Of a DNA stretch of 64,000 bases, positions 19,404 through 30,490 are shown one piece after another. This DNA is from Suillus spraguei (lineage: Eukaryota; Basidiomycota; Agaricomycetes; Boletales; Suillaceae), in contig JABCPU010000107.1 of assembly GCA_016800925.1 (NCBI GenBank), positions 1 to 64,000 on the forward strand. Reading direction: 5' to 3'. The position numbers and the translations under genes are program-made. Below the pieces are notes generated by a model. The model saw only the letters and a list, made by a program, of their open reading frames with translations, ran no database searches and was not told the DNA's origin. The stretch's first letter is position 1; each line of letters begins with the position of its first letter.

Positions 19404-22181
19404 GTGTATACGGAACCAATCAACCATCATACTCTTGGTCCTCTTAATGTGGAGTGTCCCAAATGTCATGCACTTCACTTTGCATGCGAAAAACTGTCCA
19501 GCTCCTCTTTACAAAATCCTCGCTTTGGTATGTGCTGCTTGCAGGGCCAAGTCAGCCTTCCCCCATTTCCAGCATGGCCACCTGAGCTAGAGCGGGCCTA
19601 TGCAGACAGAACATTTGTGTCCAAAATTTGCCAGTACAATAGTGCTCTTGCATTTACCTCTGTTGGTGTCAATATCGAGAATCGTGCTCTTCAAGGATCT
19701 GGCCCAAATGCTTTTCGTATTCATGGTTCTCTTCACCATCTCATGGGCAGTCTTTTACCTCCAGAAGGTGTCCAGCCTTCATACACTCAACTTTATATAT
19801 ATGACTCTGAAGAAGCCACCAACATATGCACCACCTGCCCTGGAAATGAAGGCCTTGATCCTCGGATTATCAGAGATCTGCATTATATGTTGCATCGCAA
19901 CCACCCATATGCCACTGTGTATAAGCAGGCATATCAAGTCATGCGAGAGAAGCCTCCAGAGAAGCAGACAGATCTTTCTATGCTTATTCATTTCCAGCCA
20001 GGCACAGATGGTCGAAGATATAATCTTTCCACTGCCAATGATATTGCTGGAATTCTTCCTGGAGATGGATCGAGGAGGTGCGTCATGTAACGACATTATC
20101 GTATATTATCAAGGTGGTCCACTTTGGCACATAAGTCAACTTAGCCATGCATACGCCTGTCTTCATTATGTCGCTCTCTTTCCTAGGGGAGAGGATGGCT
20201 GGGACCTCTACATTGATATGATTGTTCCTGTGGGTGGGCGTGCACATGCAAAAAAAGTGACTCAGCTGCTGTATTACGCCTTTCGACTTCATCCCTGCCC
20301 CCCTCACCTGGATCACAATAACATCTTTCGTGGTGGAAGGCTGTTCCAGCAGTATGTGGTTGATGCTTGGGCATCAATCGAGCAGAGCAGACTCAACTGG
20401 ATAAGAAACAATCAGAAGAAGCTCAGGGCTGACTGCTACCAAGGGCCGACAGATAATGTTCTCAATGATGGAGTGGGCAATTTAGCTGAGACAGGTCATT
20501 CCATAATCCTTCCCTCCTCTCATAATGGAAGCCCTCGGTATATGCAGTAGCTGCTGCAGGACTCCCTGGCCATCTGCCATGCCTGCAAGAAGCCCAATCT
20601 TTTCCTGACAATGACTGCCAATGGAAGCTGGCCTGAGATTACTGAGAATCTCCTTCCAGGTAAAAAGACATATTTGATGCATTATTATGACATGATCCTG
20701 ACAAGTTTTCTTATGTAGGTCAGAGTGCTGTGGACTGTCCAGACTTGGTTGCTTACGTATTTTACCAGAAGCAGAAGGCTCTCGAAGAAGGTTTGCGATG
20801 GCTACTATAGCAAGATTGCGGATTGGTGTACACCATTGAATATCAGAAGTGTGGCCTGCCTCACATGCACCTTCTCATCTTCCTGGATCCAGATCACAAG
20901 ATTTGCACTATGGAACAGATTGACTCCTTCATCTCCACCCAAATCCCTGACAGAAATGTCTATCCACAACTCTATGAGGCCATACAAAAATACATGCTCC
21001 ATGGCCCCTGCACTATGCAGCGTTGCTTGGAGAATGGAAAGTGCAAGAAGCGTTATCCAAAGTCTTTCACTCCCCAGACATTGATGAAGGAGGACAGCTA
21101 TCCAGAGTATGCCAGGCCAGACAATGGTCACACCATCCAAAAAAATGATGACATCTTCACCAACAAAGATGTCATTCCCCACCCCCTGCAACTGCTGGTA
21201 GAATTTAACTGCCACATCAATCTCGAAGTCTGTCTTCTATCAAGTCAGTCAAATACATCCACAAGTACATTTACAAGGGAAATGACCGTGCCACATTGGA
21301 GATGACAGGACCAGTGGATGAGGTCAAAACCTATCTTGACTCCAGATACATCAGCTCCACTGAGGCCCATGGCACATCTTTGAGTTTGGAATGCATCTTG
21401 AATGGCCCTCTGTCTATCGTTTGCCGGTCCACCTCCCAGATGAACACATGGTGTTTTATGATCCTGAGGATAATGCACAGAATGTTCTTGAGCGCACAGC
21501 AACCAAGGAGACTTGCCTCACTGGATGGTTCAAGGCTAACGCCAATAATGTCTTGGTGGCGGCTGGAGCCCACGACCACCTCTACCAGGACTTTCCCTCA
21601 AGATTTGTATGGACCAAGACGGCGTAGAAGATACACCAATGCAGAATGGTGATTGGAAGGATGTACTCTGCTGCACCCGGCTCTGGAGAGCGCTTCTACC
21701 TGAGATTGCTTTTGACTATAGTAAAAGGTATGATCCTGATGTCAATTTTTATCAATAAAACTTACCATGTCTTCAAGGGGCCACCTCCTATGAGAACCTT
21801 CAGACAGTTGACAGTGTTTTATGTGACACTTTCAAGGAGGCATGTCAGTGCAGGGGTCTGCTTGAGGATGATAATGAATGGATCCAGTGCTTGCAGGACG
21901 CCTCTCATATGAGCACTGGACATGGCATGCGTAACCTCTTTGCCATCATCCTCATACACTGCAACCCTACAGACCCCAGTGATCTTTGGAACCACTTCAA
22001 GGAGAATCTCTGCAATGATCTGCGCCACTGCCTATCACACATCCCATTCAGCATCCCTGACCCTACAGATGAAGAGGTTCATGACTATGGTCTCTATCTC
22101 ATTGATGGCATGCTCCGCAAAAATGGAAAGTCTTTGCAAGTGATCCCTCAGATGCCTGTACCTCAAATGGCAGCAAGATGA
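19404..22181 (+). pseudogene. Helitron Rep protein: N-terminal domain and HUH nuclease
   Basis: The frame opens with a cysteine-rich segment (CPKCHALHFACEKL) and then the Helitron-like N-terminal domain: YNSALAFTSVGVNIENRA, GSLHHLMGSLLPPEG and, after a frame change near 20065, ILPSSHNGSPRYMQ. An intron is likely at about 20660-20718. The nuclease part carries the HUH motif (QKCGLPHMHLLIFLDPDHK, near 20845-20900) and the tyrosine region VKYIHKYIYKGND near 21248-21285. Rep nicks and joins single strands during rolling-circle transposition. The frame is broken at TAG 20548, near 21230 and at TGA 22179. It continues without a gap into the helicase. Confidence 0.75.
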
Positions 22182-22187
22182 GGGGCC

Positions 22188-23713
22188 ATGCAGGGAAATC
22201 AGCTCATTGCCGAGCAGCTCCAATATAACCAGGAGGAGCTCCAGCAGATGGTGAACCCAGGAGTGCTTTCTCTTAATCAGGAGCAGAGGACAGTCTTTGA
22301 TGCAGTGGTCAATGATGCCATGCAAAGAAATGAGCAGATACCTGGACATGCATTCTTTGTCCACAGTGCAGGTGGATGTGGAAAGACATATCTCTGCAAG
22401 CTCATTGCTTCAAAGCTCCATGCTGAAGGCAAGATTGTCCTATGTGTGGCTTCCTCTGAAATTGCTTCTCTCCTCCTGCCAGGTGGACACACAGCTCATT
22501 CTCGATTCAAAATTCCAATTCCCATCAATGAGGACAGCTCCTGCAACATCAAGAAAGGAGATGTCATGCATGAGCTTCTGAAGGCCACCTCCCTCATCAT
22601 CTGTGATGAAATTCCTATGCTACACCGTCACATCCTGGAATGCCTTGACCGCTCATTGCACGACCTTCTGAATGTCAATGCTGATTTCGGAGGAATGACG
22701 ATGCTCTTTGGAGGAGACTTCAGACAGACCCTGCCAGTGGTACCTCATGGATCCAGGGAGCAGATAGTGGGCGCTAAATTTTGCAGATCTCGCATCTGGC
22801 CAAGGCTTCACATCTTCCACCTAAAGACAAATATGCAGCTTGGCCAAGACCCGCCTCTGATGAATTTGCAAAGTGGCTTCTTGAGATTGGAGCTGGGAAG
22901 GGCACACATGCAGATGGAATGGTCACCCTTCCGATTCATATGCGCTGCCCTGACAATGATATCCGCTCTCTCACCAATGCCCTATACTCTCCTATTCTGC
23001 TCCCTGGGCATCCTCCTGTGAATGATTCCTTCTTCCTAGAATGTACCATCCTCCTCACAAAGAACACTGATGTGGACGAAATCAATGCCAACATTCTTGA
23101 ATCATTCCCTGGAGATAAAGCGGTCTTCACCAGCACAGACTCAATCACTGAGAAGGACTACAACTACATCCCACCAGAGTACCTTCATACTCTCATGCCA
23201 TCAGGGTTCCCTTTGCACAAATTGGAACTCAAAGTGGGTGTTCCTCTCATGTCGTTGCACAACTTGGACCCCACCAATGGCCTCTATAACGGAACTAGGA
23301 TGATCCTCCTGTTTTGGACCACGCATGTCCTCAGGTGTCGTATTCTTAGAGATGGAGTTGATGAAACTCATCAAGACAATCAGAACACTGTCCTAATCCC
23401 CCACATGATGCTGGATGCCACATCTGAAGACAACCCTATCTTTTTCAAGTGTCACCAATTCCCTGTTCATCTTGCATTCACTATGACAATCAACAAGGCT
23501 CAAGGTCAAAGTGTGAAGTGGGTTGGGCTGGATTTGCAGACTCCTGTGTTCAGTCATGGACAGCTGTATGTGGCTTTGTCTCGCTGCACTCACCCAGAGA
23601 GAGTGCATGCCATCTTTCCGGAGCATGAAGAAGGGTCAAAGACGACCAATGTGGTGTATACAGAAGTGCTGAGAGGACTTAGAGATAGAGATGATATGGA
23701 GATTGAGGATTGA
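22188..23713 (+). pseudogene. Helitron PIF1-type helicase domain
   Basis: Motif I is HSAGGCGKTYL (near 22355-22390), motif II LIICDEIPMLHRH and motif III FGGDFRQTLPVVPHG. Near the end are FTMTINKAQGQSV and QLYVALSRCTHPERV, the last two PIF1 signatures. A frame change near 22780-22900 joins two reading frames (22188-23021 and 22781-23713). The protein ends at 23713. It sits 7 bp after the TGA that ends the Rep part and was surely one protein with it. In Helitrons this 5'-to-3' helicase unwinds the strand released by Rep. Confidence 0.85.
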
Positions 23714-23893
23714 TTGATGTATATGAATGTACTTTTATATAGAGGACCAAGTGATGTGATGTATAGTGCACTTTTAGATGGTGCAGTAGATTTTAGTTTT
23801 AGTTTTCTTGAAATGCTGCTCAAAATGTACATGTCTGTTTTAAAATTCACTATGATTGCAAATAAGTTAAGGTGCACAAAGTAGTGGTTATTA

Positions 23894-24115
23894 GGATGAA
23901 GCCAAGGCCAGAAAGCCAAAAAGAGTGCTTCGCACTCTTTTTGGCTTTCTATGCTTGGGCAAAAGATAATTATTGGGATGAAGCCAAGGCCAGGAAGGCA
24001 AAAAGAGTGCGAAGCACTCTTTTTGCCTTCCTGTGCCTTGGGCAAACAGAATTATTAGGATGAAGCCTTAGCCACGCACTCCTTTTGCTTTCTGTGCCGA
24101 AGGCACAACGGGTGG
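23894..24115. repeat. Three tandem 82-bp units, two with perfect 19-bp hairpins
   Basis: Units beginning ggatgaagcc start near 23894, 23976 and 24058. The first holds a hairpin (23910-23950) with a 19-bp stem and loop TTC; the second (23992-24032) has a 19-bp stem and loop GAA. The loops and stem tips are reverse complements of each other. Several stem positions differ between the two hairpins, and each change is matched on the other arm. The third unit is decayed. The units lie at the probable 3' end of the Helitron. Confidence 0.9.
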
Positions 24116-24157
24116 TGGACTCGTCGAAACAAAGGGAAGGCACAGAGACAATGGTTT

Positions 24158-24173
24158 TCGGAGGTTGGGAGGG
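24158..24173 (+). other. Polypurine tract of Gypsy A
   Basis: A purine-rich run (ggaggttgggaggg) stands directly before the TG of the 3' LTR. This is the expected plus-strand primer position and confirms that the LTR at 24174 is the downstream LTR of Gypsy A. Confidence 0.7.
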
Positions 24174-24379
24174 TGTAAGCCCATTGCTTACTACACGCTT
24201 ATCTCATTACGAATCACGTGGCTTTCCCCTTCGGACTTATATATCATTCGACGCTAGACTCGGGTCTCTAACCTACTATCATCTACTCTTGCATACGAAC
24301 ATAGAAATCCACGGTTTCGTCCTGTTATCTTTGTCCGACTTGTTTAGTGTTTTTTACCGTTCCCCGCGGTAGAGTTTCA
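24174..24379 (+). repeat. 3' LTR of Gypsy A, CpG-rich, abutting RRP12
   Basis: 206 bp, beginning TGTAAGCCC and ending AGAGTTTCA, followed by the duplication ATCAT. It keeps the CpG sites that the 5' LTR lost. It has a TATA-like run (TATATAT at 24238-24244) and points the same way as RRP12, whose start codon lies 26 bp past its end. Confidence 0.92.
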
Positions 24380-24405
24380 ATCATTTGCAATTGCAAGTGA
24401 TCATC

Positions 24406-27400
24406 ATGGAGGAGGCTCTGGCCAAAATACGGCCTCACACGACCTCAAATCTTGCCCACCAGAAAGCACCAGCAAACCTACTTCAGGCTTTAGAATCTAC
24501 ATTTCAGGAAAAGCATACGGATAGGACACCTACGGCTTATTTTGCTGCATTGATCACCACTCTCGATGGGAGCATCCAAAAGAAGGAGACTTCACTCGGA
24601 GACGGAGACGTACTACCCGCAGAACTGTATATTCTTGCTCTTGTGGCTCCCTTCGTCCCCCCACCAGTTATCCAGACCAATCTCAATACACTTCTCTCTC
24701 TGACCGCACCACTTTTTCCTGCCTTGATGGCACATGCCCCACCATTGAGGTCACAGTTGACTTTGTATAATGCTGTGCTCAGAGCCCTCGACAAATCGCA
24801 ACTGGACGTTTCTGCAGTCCGCCAATCATTTGCATCTATACTGCAATTATGTTTGGATCCGCGACCAAAAGTGCGCAAGAAAGCAGCTGACATTGTAAAA
24901 GATGTTATTTCCTTCCCACCGAGTCCTTTAGTCTGGCATCCTTATGCTCAGCGGGTGGCTGAGTGGGCTCATATTGCGCTTCAGCAAGCAAGCTCTGGTG
25001 CTCTGCCGAAATCAAAATCATCTGGAAAAGGATCTGATACCTCAGCGGCAGAAACAGCCATCCATCTCCTTGCATTCTTGCGCCCAGTACTTCCAAATCT
25101 TCCCCTTGATGTATGTTTAATGATCTTTGAACCACCGTCTGCTAATCTAAATAATCGCAAAGGCTATTCCACCCATCACCACTACACTCTTGACCCTTCC
25201 ACGATTAGGAAATCCATACCTCTCCCAGGCTGCATACTCGATTCTTTCTGATCTTTTTACTGCATCCACTACGACCGGTACTGCCAGTGCAATAGAACAA
25301 ATTCCGGCCGTCCTAAATGCCGTCCTGGAATCCCCACCAGCAAAATCCGACAACTCGATCTCTCCGTCTTGGATTCGTGTTTTAGGAGATGCAATGTTTG
25401 CATATCATGTTGCGGACGCATCGGCCTGTGCCGCTGAGTTTAACAAAGTATGGAAAACTGTCTGGTCGTACTTCGAGACGAAGCACCCGCAAACCCGTAA
25501 AGCTGTTGCGGAATCTCTGGCTCTACTGACGCGGTGCATCACGTCTTCTATCGTGAAAGACTCTGTTTCGGACGGCGAAGCTGGCAAATCGCCCCTGCGA
25601 AGCATCATTTCGCAAATAACGAAAGCTCTCGACTCCTTGGCCTTTGCGTCTGCTATGCAGGAATTGCTCTCGGTTATTTCAGCTCTGATCTCAAATTTGG
25701 GCGTTCGTGTGGATCCTGCGAAGTCTACTACCGCTACGGAGGCTTTACTTATGCCTCTAGTGTCGAAAATAGCTGATCTGCGGGTCCAGAAAGACTTTGA
25801 GCACAAGGAAGCTGCTGATGCCGTGCTCTCGACAGCTATGCGAGTAGTGGGTCCCGCTGTGCTTCTTGCAGTTATTCCTCTGAATCTAGAACCATCGGAT
25901 CGGTGAGTCATTTCGAAACGGGGAAAGGGACTGGAGCTGAATATTTATTTTAGTCAGGCAGGCAAAGAACCGCGCGCGTTCCTTTTGCCTATGCTCAACC
26001 AACCCCACCCGTCGCTCCTTGGTCATTTTGTTTCATACTTTGTGCCCATGAGCGAGCGGATGTTCAATTTGCAGCAAAAAGCTGATAGCGAAGGAAGACG
26101 ATCAGAAGCAAAAGTGTGGAGTATACTTATTGCTCAGATATGGACTGGTTTTGCGGGCTATTGTCATGCACCTCCTGACATCAAGGCAGTACGTGTGGCG
26201 CTCGTAAGAAAGCTTATAAATTGATGGATATTATAGGCCCTTACACCGGCATTCTCGCAACTTCTTTCTCAACTACTTTACGGCCAACCTGATCTTCGAC
26301 CATTTGTACTAAGGGGCCTGAAGGCTTTGGTGGAGTTCAACAGGATTGTCGCATCTCAGGTCGACATAGATATGGGAGAGTCCTCGAGATCTGATAACGC
26401 AATCACTCCCAAACAAGCTTCCCAGAACCTTGCTTTCCTCAAGACACAAGTAGAAAGTTGGTTTGCTGTCCTCTTCAACGTCTTCAATAGCGTGGATAGG
26501 GATAATCGTGGCATGGTGGGCGATGTCATCGGTGTTTGGGCTGGACTCGCAGAGAAGCAAGACATTGCCAAAGCATATCACAAGGTCGTTGACCTTTTCC
26601 GTCAAAGCCTCCAACAATCAGACAACGGAAATACCACTGCAATGACACAAGACCTTCTAATTCTCCTCCTTCCATTCCTCGACGCGCAAGACGTTGCCGC
26701 TCTGTTCTCAACGTGCCTCGCGCAGGAGGTGCTGTGCCACAAGGACAACGGCGTACAAAAGCGTGGTTATAAGATTCTAGCGAAGCTCCTGGAGAACGGC
26801 AAAGTAGACGAGGATGCGCTCCAGACTTTCCAGCGTCTGGACGAGCTTTCTGTTGGGCTCGCTCCTGCTGCAAAGAAAGATCGGTTCATCTTACTCTCTC
26901 TGCTAATACTTCGGGTGCCTAGCGAGTCTTTGCACATCATTCCTTCACTTATCCCAGAAGCTGTTTTGGGTACGAAGGAACCATCAGAGAAAGCCCGGTT
27001 AGCGGCTTTTGAGCTTATCGTTGCTATGGGTCAAAAGATGAGCCAGGGTGGTACAGTGAAGAGAAGCATGGTGGATGGAATGGATGAAGATGGCGCCGAA
27101 GGTGAGCCGTGGTTGCACTGCAAATCCCAGCTATTAACATACCCTTTGCAGCACAAGCAAGCATTAACGAGTATATGACCATGGTTGCAGGAGGCTTAGC
27201 AGGAGCTTCCCCGCACATGATCAGTGCCACTGTAACCGCCGTCTCCCGTCTCGTTTTCGAGTTCAGAGGCATGTATGTTGACGTTGTGACCGGAACCTAT
27301 CTAACGATTTAGGGTAGAATCCATCGATGCCCAGATGCAAACGGAGATCTTCACAACTCTTCTCGTTTTCCTCTCCTCTGCCAACCGCGAGATCATCAAA

Positions 27401-28514
27401 TCTACGCTCGGGTACATCAAGCTTGCGATTCACACTTTGCCTATTGAATTGCTACGACCACATCTAAAAGAACTCGTCCCTGCACTCCTCGCCTGGTCTC
27501 ACGATCACAAAAACCACTTCAAGGCAAAGGTCCGCCATATCTTCGAGCGGATGATCAGGAGGTTTGGGTGGAATGACGTGTATCAAGCGGCAGGTGAAGA
27601 CCAGGCAGCGAAGGTATTGGTGAATATCAAGAAAAGGAAGGAAAGAGCTAAAAGGAAGAGAGCCCGAGAGGACGATGACGAAGAAGAGGCGGTTGGTTTT
27701 CATGAGCGTCTATCATTCATTACCGCTGATGACTTATCCAGACGGCTAAAGGAAAGGTTCCCACAGGCGATGCCTTTGAGGACGTCTTGTATGGCAGTGA
27801 AAGCGAGTTGGACGACAGCGACGAAGGCGAGCAGGCATCTCGACCCATGGCGGGACCAAAGCGAAAAGGAGTTGAACAGGGAGTACGTTTGCGGGTGGAT
27901 GATGACGAACCGATGGACCTCTTGCAGGGTGTTGCATCGAAATTGACCAGTGCGTGTTCATCATGCGCTTGCATCTATATTATTTACCTCTTTACAGATG
28001 CTCAAACTACTCGACGCCGCAAGCCGGGTCAAGATGCAAGTCGCTTCAAAACCGACACTGACACTGGAAAGATTGTTATCAACGAGGACGAGGAATCTGA
28101 CATCGAAGTCAGCTCTCGGAAGGCTGCCAAAGACGTTGCTGGCAGTGCATATCGGGAGAGTATGACCTCAGTGGATGGCTTTACCCGTGGACCCAATGGG
28201 CGCATCAAGTTCAACAAAGATACTAAAAAGAGACGCCGCGAAAATGAGGACGAGGATGGAGATGTTGAAATGGCTGATGGTGCTACCACTGCTACGAAGA
28301 AAAACAAGCGAGCCACGGAGCCAAAACTGGGTCACGAGTTCAAGGCAAAGGTTGGTGGTCTGTTGTGTTTATGCTCACAGGGTCTAATACTCTGTTATAG
28401 AAAGCTGGTGGAGATGTCAAGAAAGGCGGCATGGATCCGTACGCTTACTTGTCGTTGTCTCAAGCCGCAAAGAAAAAAGGCCGAAACCGTATTGGTATTG
28501 CTGGAAAACATTGA
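24406..28514 (+). CDS. RRP12: Ribosomal RNA processing protein 12 (HEAT-repeat ribosome biogenesis factor)
   Basis: Nine exons join in phase: 24406-25110, 25163-25902, 25954-26188, 26237-27101, 27152-27272, 27313-27691, 27742-27949, 27998-28350 and 28401-28514. They give 1,239 residues, close to yeast Rrp12. The start MEEALAKIRPHTTS fits the family; an in-frame ATG at 24385 is also possible. HEAT-like helices fill most of the protein, with the NUC173-type region in the centre. The lysine-rich acidic tail ends with GGDVKKGGMDPYAYLSLSQA and IGIAGKH. Rrp12 acts in the nucleolus and nucleus in 18S/5.8S rRNA maturation and export of both ribosomal subunits. Introns are 40-52 bp; two use GTTGGT donors. 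The gene appears intact, but its promoter was displaced by the Gypsy A nest. It converges on the next gene, with 101 bp between the stops. Confidence 0.95.
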
Positions 28515-28615
28515 TGAAGTTCAGCGCAGACTACCAAAAGCGCATGTAGATTTGTTTTTGGATCATTACTTGATTGTTTTTATCAACATCTGCACCAGGC
28601 CGTAGAATACACTTG

Positions 28616-29605
28616 TCAACCGTACAATGTTTGATCGTGAGGAGTACCGAAAAGACCATGACCCCAACTGCTAGGCTGCTTCCAGTTAGGTACCTCTACT
28701 TGCAACGCCTTGGATACCACAGCTGCCATGAGCTGAGCGTCCGCTCTGTTGTCCCCCTCCATGACATATTGTAACAGACATGCAGTCGGGATTTGCCATG
28801 TGTCTGAAAGTGAGGAGAGCACTCGACGAGATAATCCTCCGCCTGGTATGAAAGGTATGGCTGTCCTTTCTGCATCAATATGCAGGTACTGGGAGACAGG
28901 TGAAGTGTAGACGGGTATTGGCAAGGTTGTGAGGGCAGCCAATGGACCAGAGGTCAGATCAGGTGTTCCAGGTGGGACGATCTGACAAGTAGGTGTCCTG
29001 GAAGCATCGGAAGAATGTCAATTCACAGCTCAGACAACGAATCATTGCAACTCAACAGCATCTGAGTATCAGTCCTGTTGGACATATCCACTCCGCCAAT
29101 GATGAGGACAGCTGAAGCTCCTGAGGTACGGATGAATTCTAACAGGGAGTCAACAAAATCCTGCTTCGAGGACTGATGGGATGTAGGATCAGCACAGTAA
29201 AAAGTCTAAGTGACGACTTCACTACCTTTAATGCGGGAGAACGTTGCTGCATGACAGCGACATTAACATCATCGCGGCCAAAAACTAGCCTATTTTTAGT
29301 CCAGACTCTAGCAACACATGCATCAAGACATACGCTCGAGTGGTGTTGTGATGCCAGGAAGATCGTCTTCGCGGGCTCCGACGACTGGAACTAAGTTCCT
29401 AGGGTCGAATATGCCTACTCGATGCAAGGAAAGTGAAGCGATCAGGAGATCAGCCGCAAGTTGTGCGACGTTCGCGACAGAAACAATCGGCTGCCTTGGA
29501 GAGTTTACCTTCAGTGAGCTGTCTTGAAACGGATACTAACATACGCACAACGACGAGGACTTTGCCCTTTGTACTGAAATGAGCAGTCGGGTGATAGAAT
29601 GTCAT
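28616..29605 (-). CDS. Proteasome assembly chaperone 2 (PAC2/ADD66 family)
   Basis: Five exons (29605-29549, 29490-29334, 29284-29226, 29172-29057, 28997-28616) join in phase to 237 residues. The protein begins MTFYHPTAHFSTKGK. It carries VVPIVSVANVAQLAADLLI at the first joint, then VPVVGAREDD, TPLELFG and AVLIIGGVDMSNRTD. Near the end are IPGGGLSRRVL, LLQYVMEGDNRADAQLM and WKQPSSWGHGLFG. The last three match the conserved C-terminal half of human PAC2. With PAC1 this chaperone guides assembly of the proteasome alpha ring. It is slightly shorter than human PAC2 (264 residues). Introns are 49-59 bp. It lies tail to tail with RRP12. Parts of it recur as pseudogenes further right. Confidence 0.9.
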
Positions 29606-29944
29606 GGCCTGCAAGGTTGCGCAGTAAAGACGTTAGCAGAAGCCGAACACAGTTGTACTGAGTGCTAGTACGCGTCGATTTGGCTCTTACGCGTACGGTT
29701 GGTAATTGATTGATCGGCGGTGACCTACTAACATATCATCAATCCGCAGCCGGGAAGTTATTTCCTTAACTGGTTGCTACGGTAAATTTGTAACCGCTGG
29801 AGTATGATACATAGTATTTCAACGTTCATATTACATAACGCGCCTCTCGATGATAATTCATACCTCAGTCCTATAATCATTTGCCAACCCCGATCAAACA
29901 CCGAGGTTACTACAACGAGGTCGTCTCGAGATCCAAACGTTTAA

Positions 29945-30110
29945 TCAATACTTGCACTCTCCAGCTTTGATGCATCCGCACCTGCACACGAAGTTGTGAA
30001 TCAGACATAGACTCTGCACAAAGAATGCGACTTACGAGGTGCCGCATGAGTAGCTCCACGAACCACAGTTGGTGTTAGAAACAAGAATCTCGGTGATCTG
30101 TTCGAGTACC
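29945..30110 (-). pseudogene. Metallothionein-like gene fragment, copy 1
   Basis: Two exons (about 30110-30036 and 29981-29945) separated by a 54-bp GT-AG intron read VSNTNCGSWSYSCGTS, then CGCIKAGECKY and stop. The cysteine spacing and the end C-x-C...GECKx resemble small fungal metallothioneins, which bind copper or zinc in the cytosol. I find no start codon in frame: TAG closes the frame upstream near 30130. The copy therefore lacks a clear N-terminus, and its last cysteine is tyrosine. It lies between the PAC2 gene and the first DUF6533 gene, a position repeated in the other array units. Confidence 0.5.
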
Positions 30111-30490
30111 CTAAATCCGAAACACTAATTCATTGAAACTCGGTCCGACGACTTTCCTCAGTCCTTAGTTAAGTTCAGCCAAGGTTAGCTGGTTGTTGCG
30201 GCTTCTCACAAGCTACATCCATTTGCCCGAGCAGTCGTAGGGATCACACAGAAAAGAAGGACCAGCGTTTGGTGGGCAGTCAGCGCCAGCCAGAATATTG
30301 GCATAAACATCATCGGAACGCATAGCAAATTACTAATAGCAAATACTACAACGGGGAAATTTGCTCGGACCTATGTCTCCTTCAAAACACCAGACAACCT
30401 ACATCAATGCTATCACGAAAGTGAGAATAAATAGAAGCAAATTCCCCTGCTCCTTGCAGAGTACTAGACAACCGTCAACTTCCCCAAGCA

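Larger units (their letters stand above)
17050..24110 (+). mobile_element. Helitron (rolling-circle transposon), degenerate, inside Gypsy A
   Basis: The segment encodes a Helitron Rep-helicase in pieces: an N-terminal domain, an HUH nuclease and a PIF1-type helicase. It separates the chromodomain of Gypsy A from its polypurine tract and 3' LTR, so it inserted into Gypsy A. Strong 19-bp hairpins at 23910-24032 fit the 3' hairpin that Helitrons need for termination. The exact TC and CTRR ends could not be fixed, so both borders are approximate (within about 100 bp). Stops and frame changes show it is inactive. Confidence 0.75.
3446..24379 (+). mobile_element. Gypsy element A: old Ty3/Gypsy chromovirus enlarged by nested insertions
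   Basis: Two related LTRs of 212 and 206 bp (3446-3657 and 24174-24379) both begin TGTAAGCCC and end TTCCA/TTTCA. They are flanked by the same 5-bp duplication, ATCAT (3441-3445 and 24380-24384). Inside, in order, are gag, protease, reverse transcriptase and the start of RNase H; then, after the element B insertion, the end of RNase H, integrase and chromodomain; then the Helitron; then a purine-rich tract directly before the 3' LTR. Without the insertions the element would be about 5.4 kb. It is heavily mutated, mostly by in-frame TGA. Confidence 0.9.

Noticed and set aside
23910..24032. Rho-independent transcription terminators
   Set aside because: The hairpins look similar, but the genome is eukaryotic and they sit at the end of a Helitron in tandem units.
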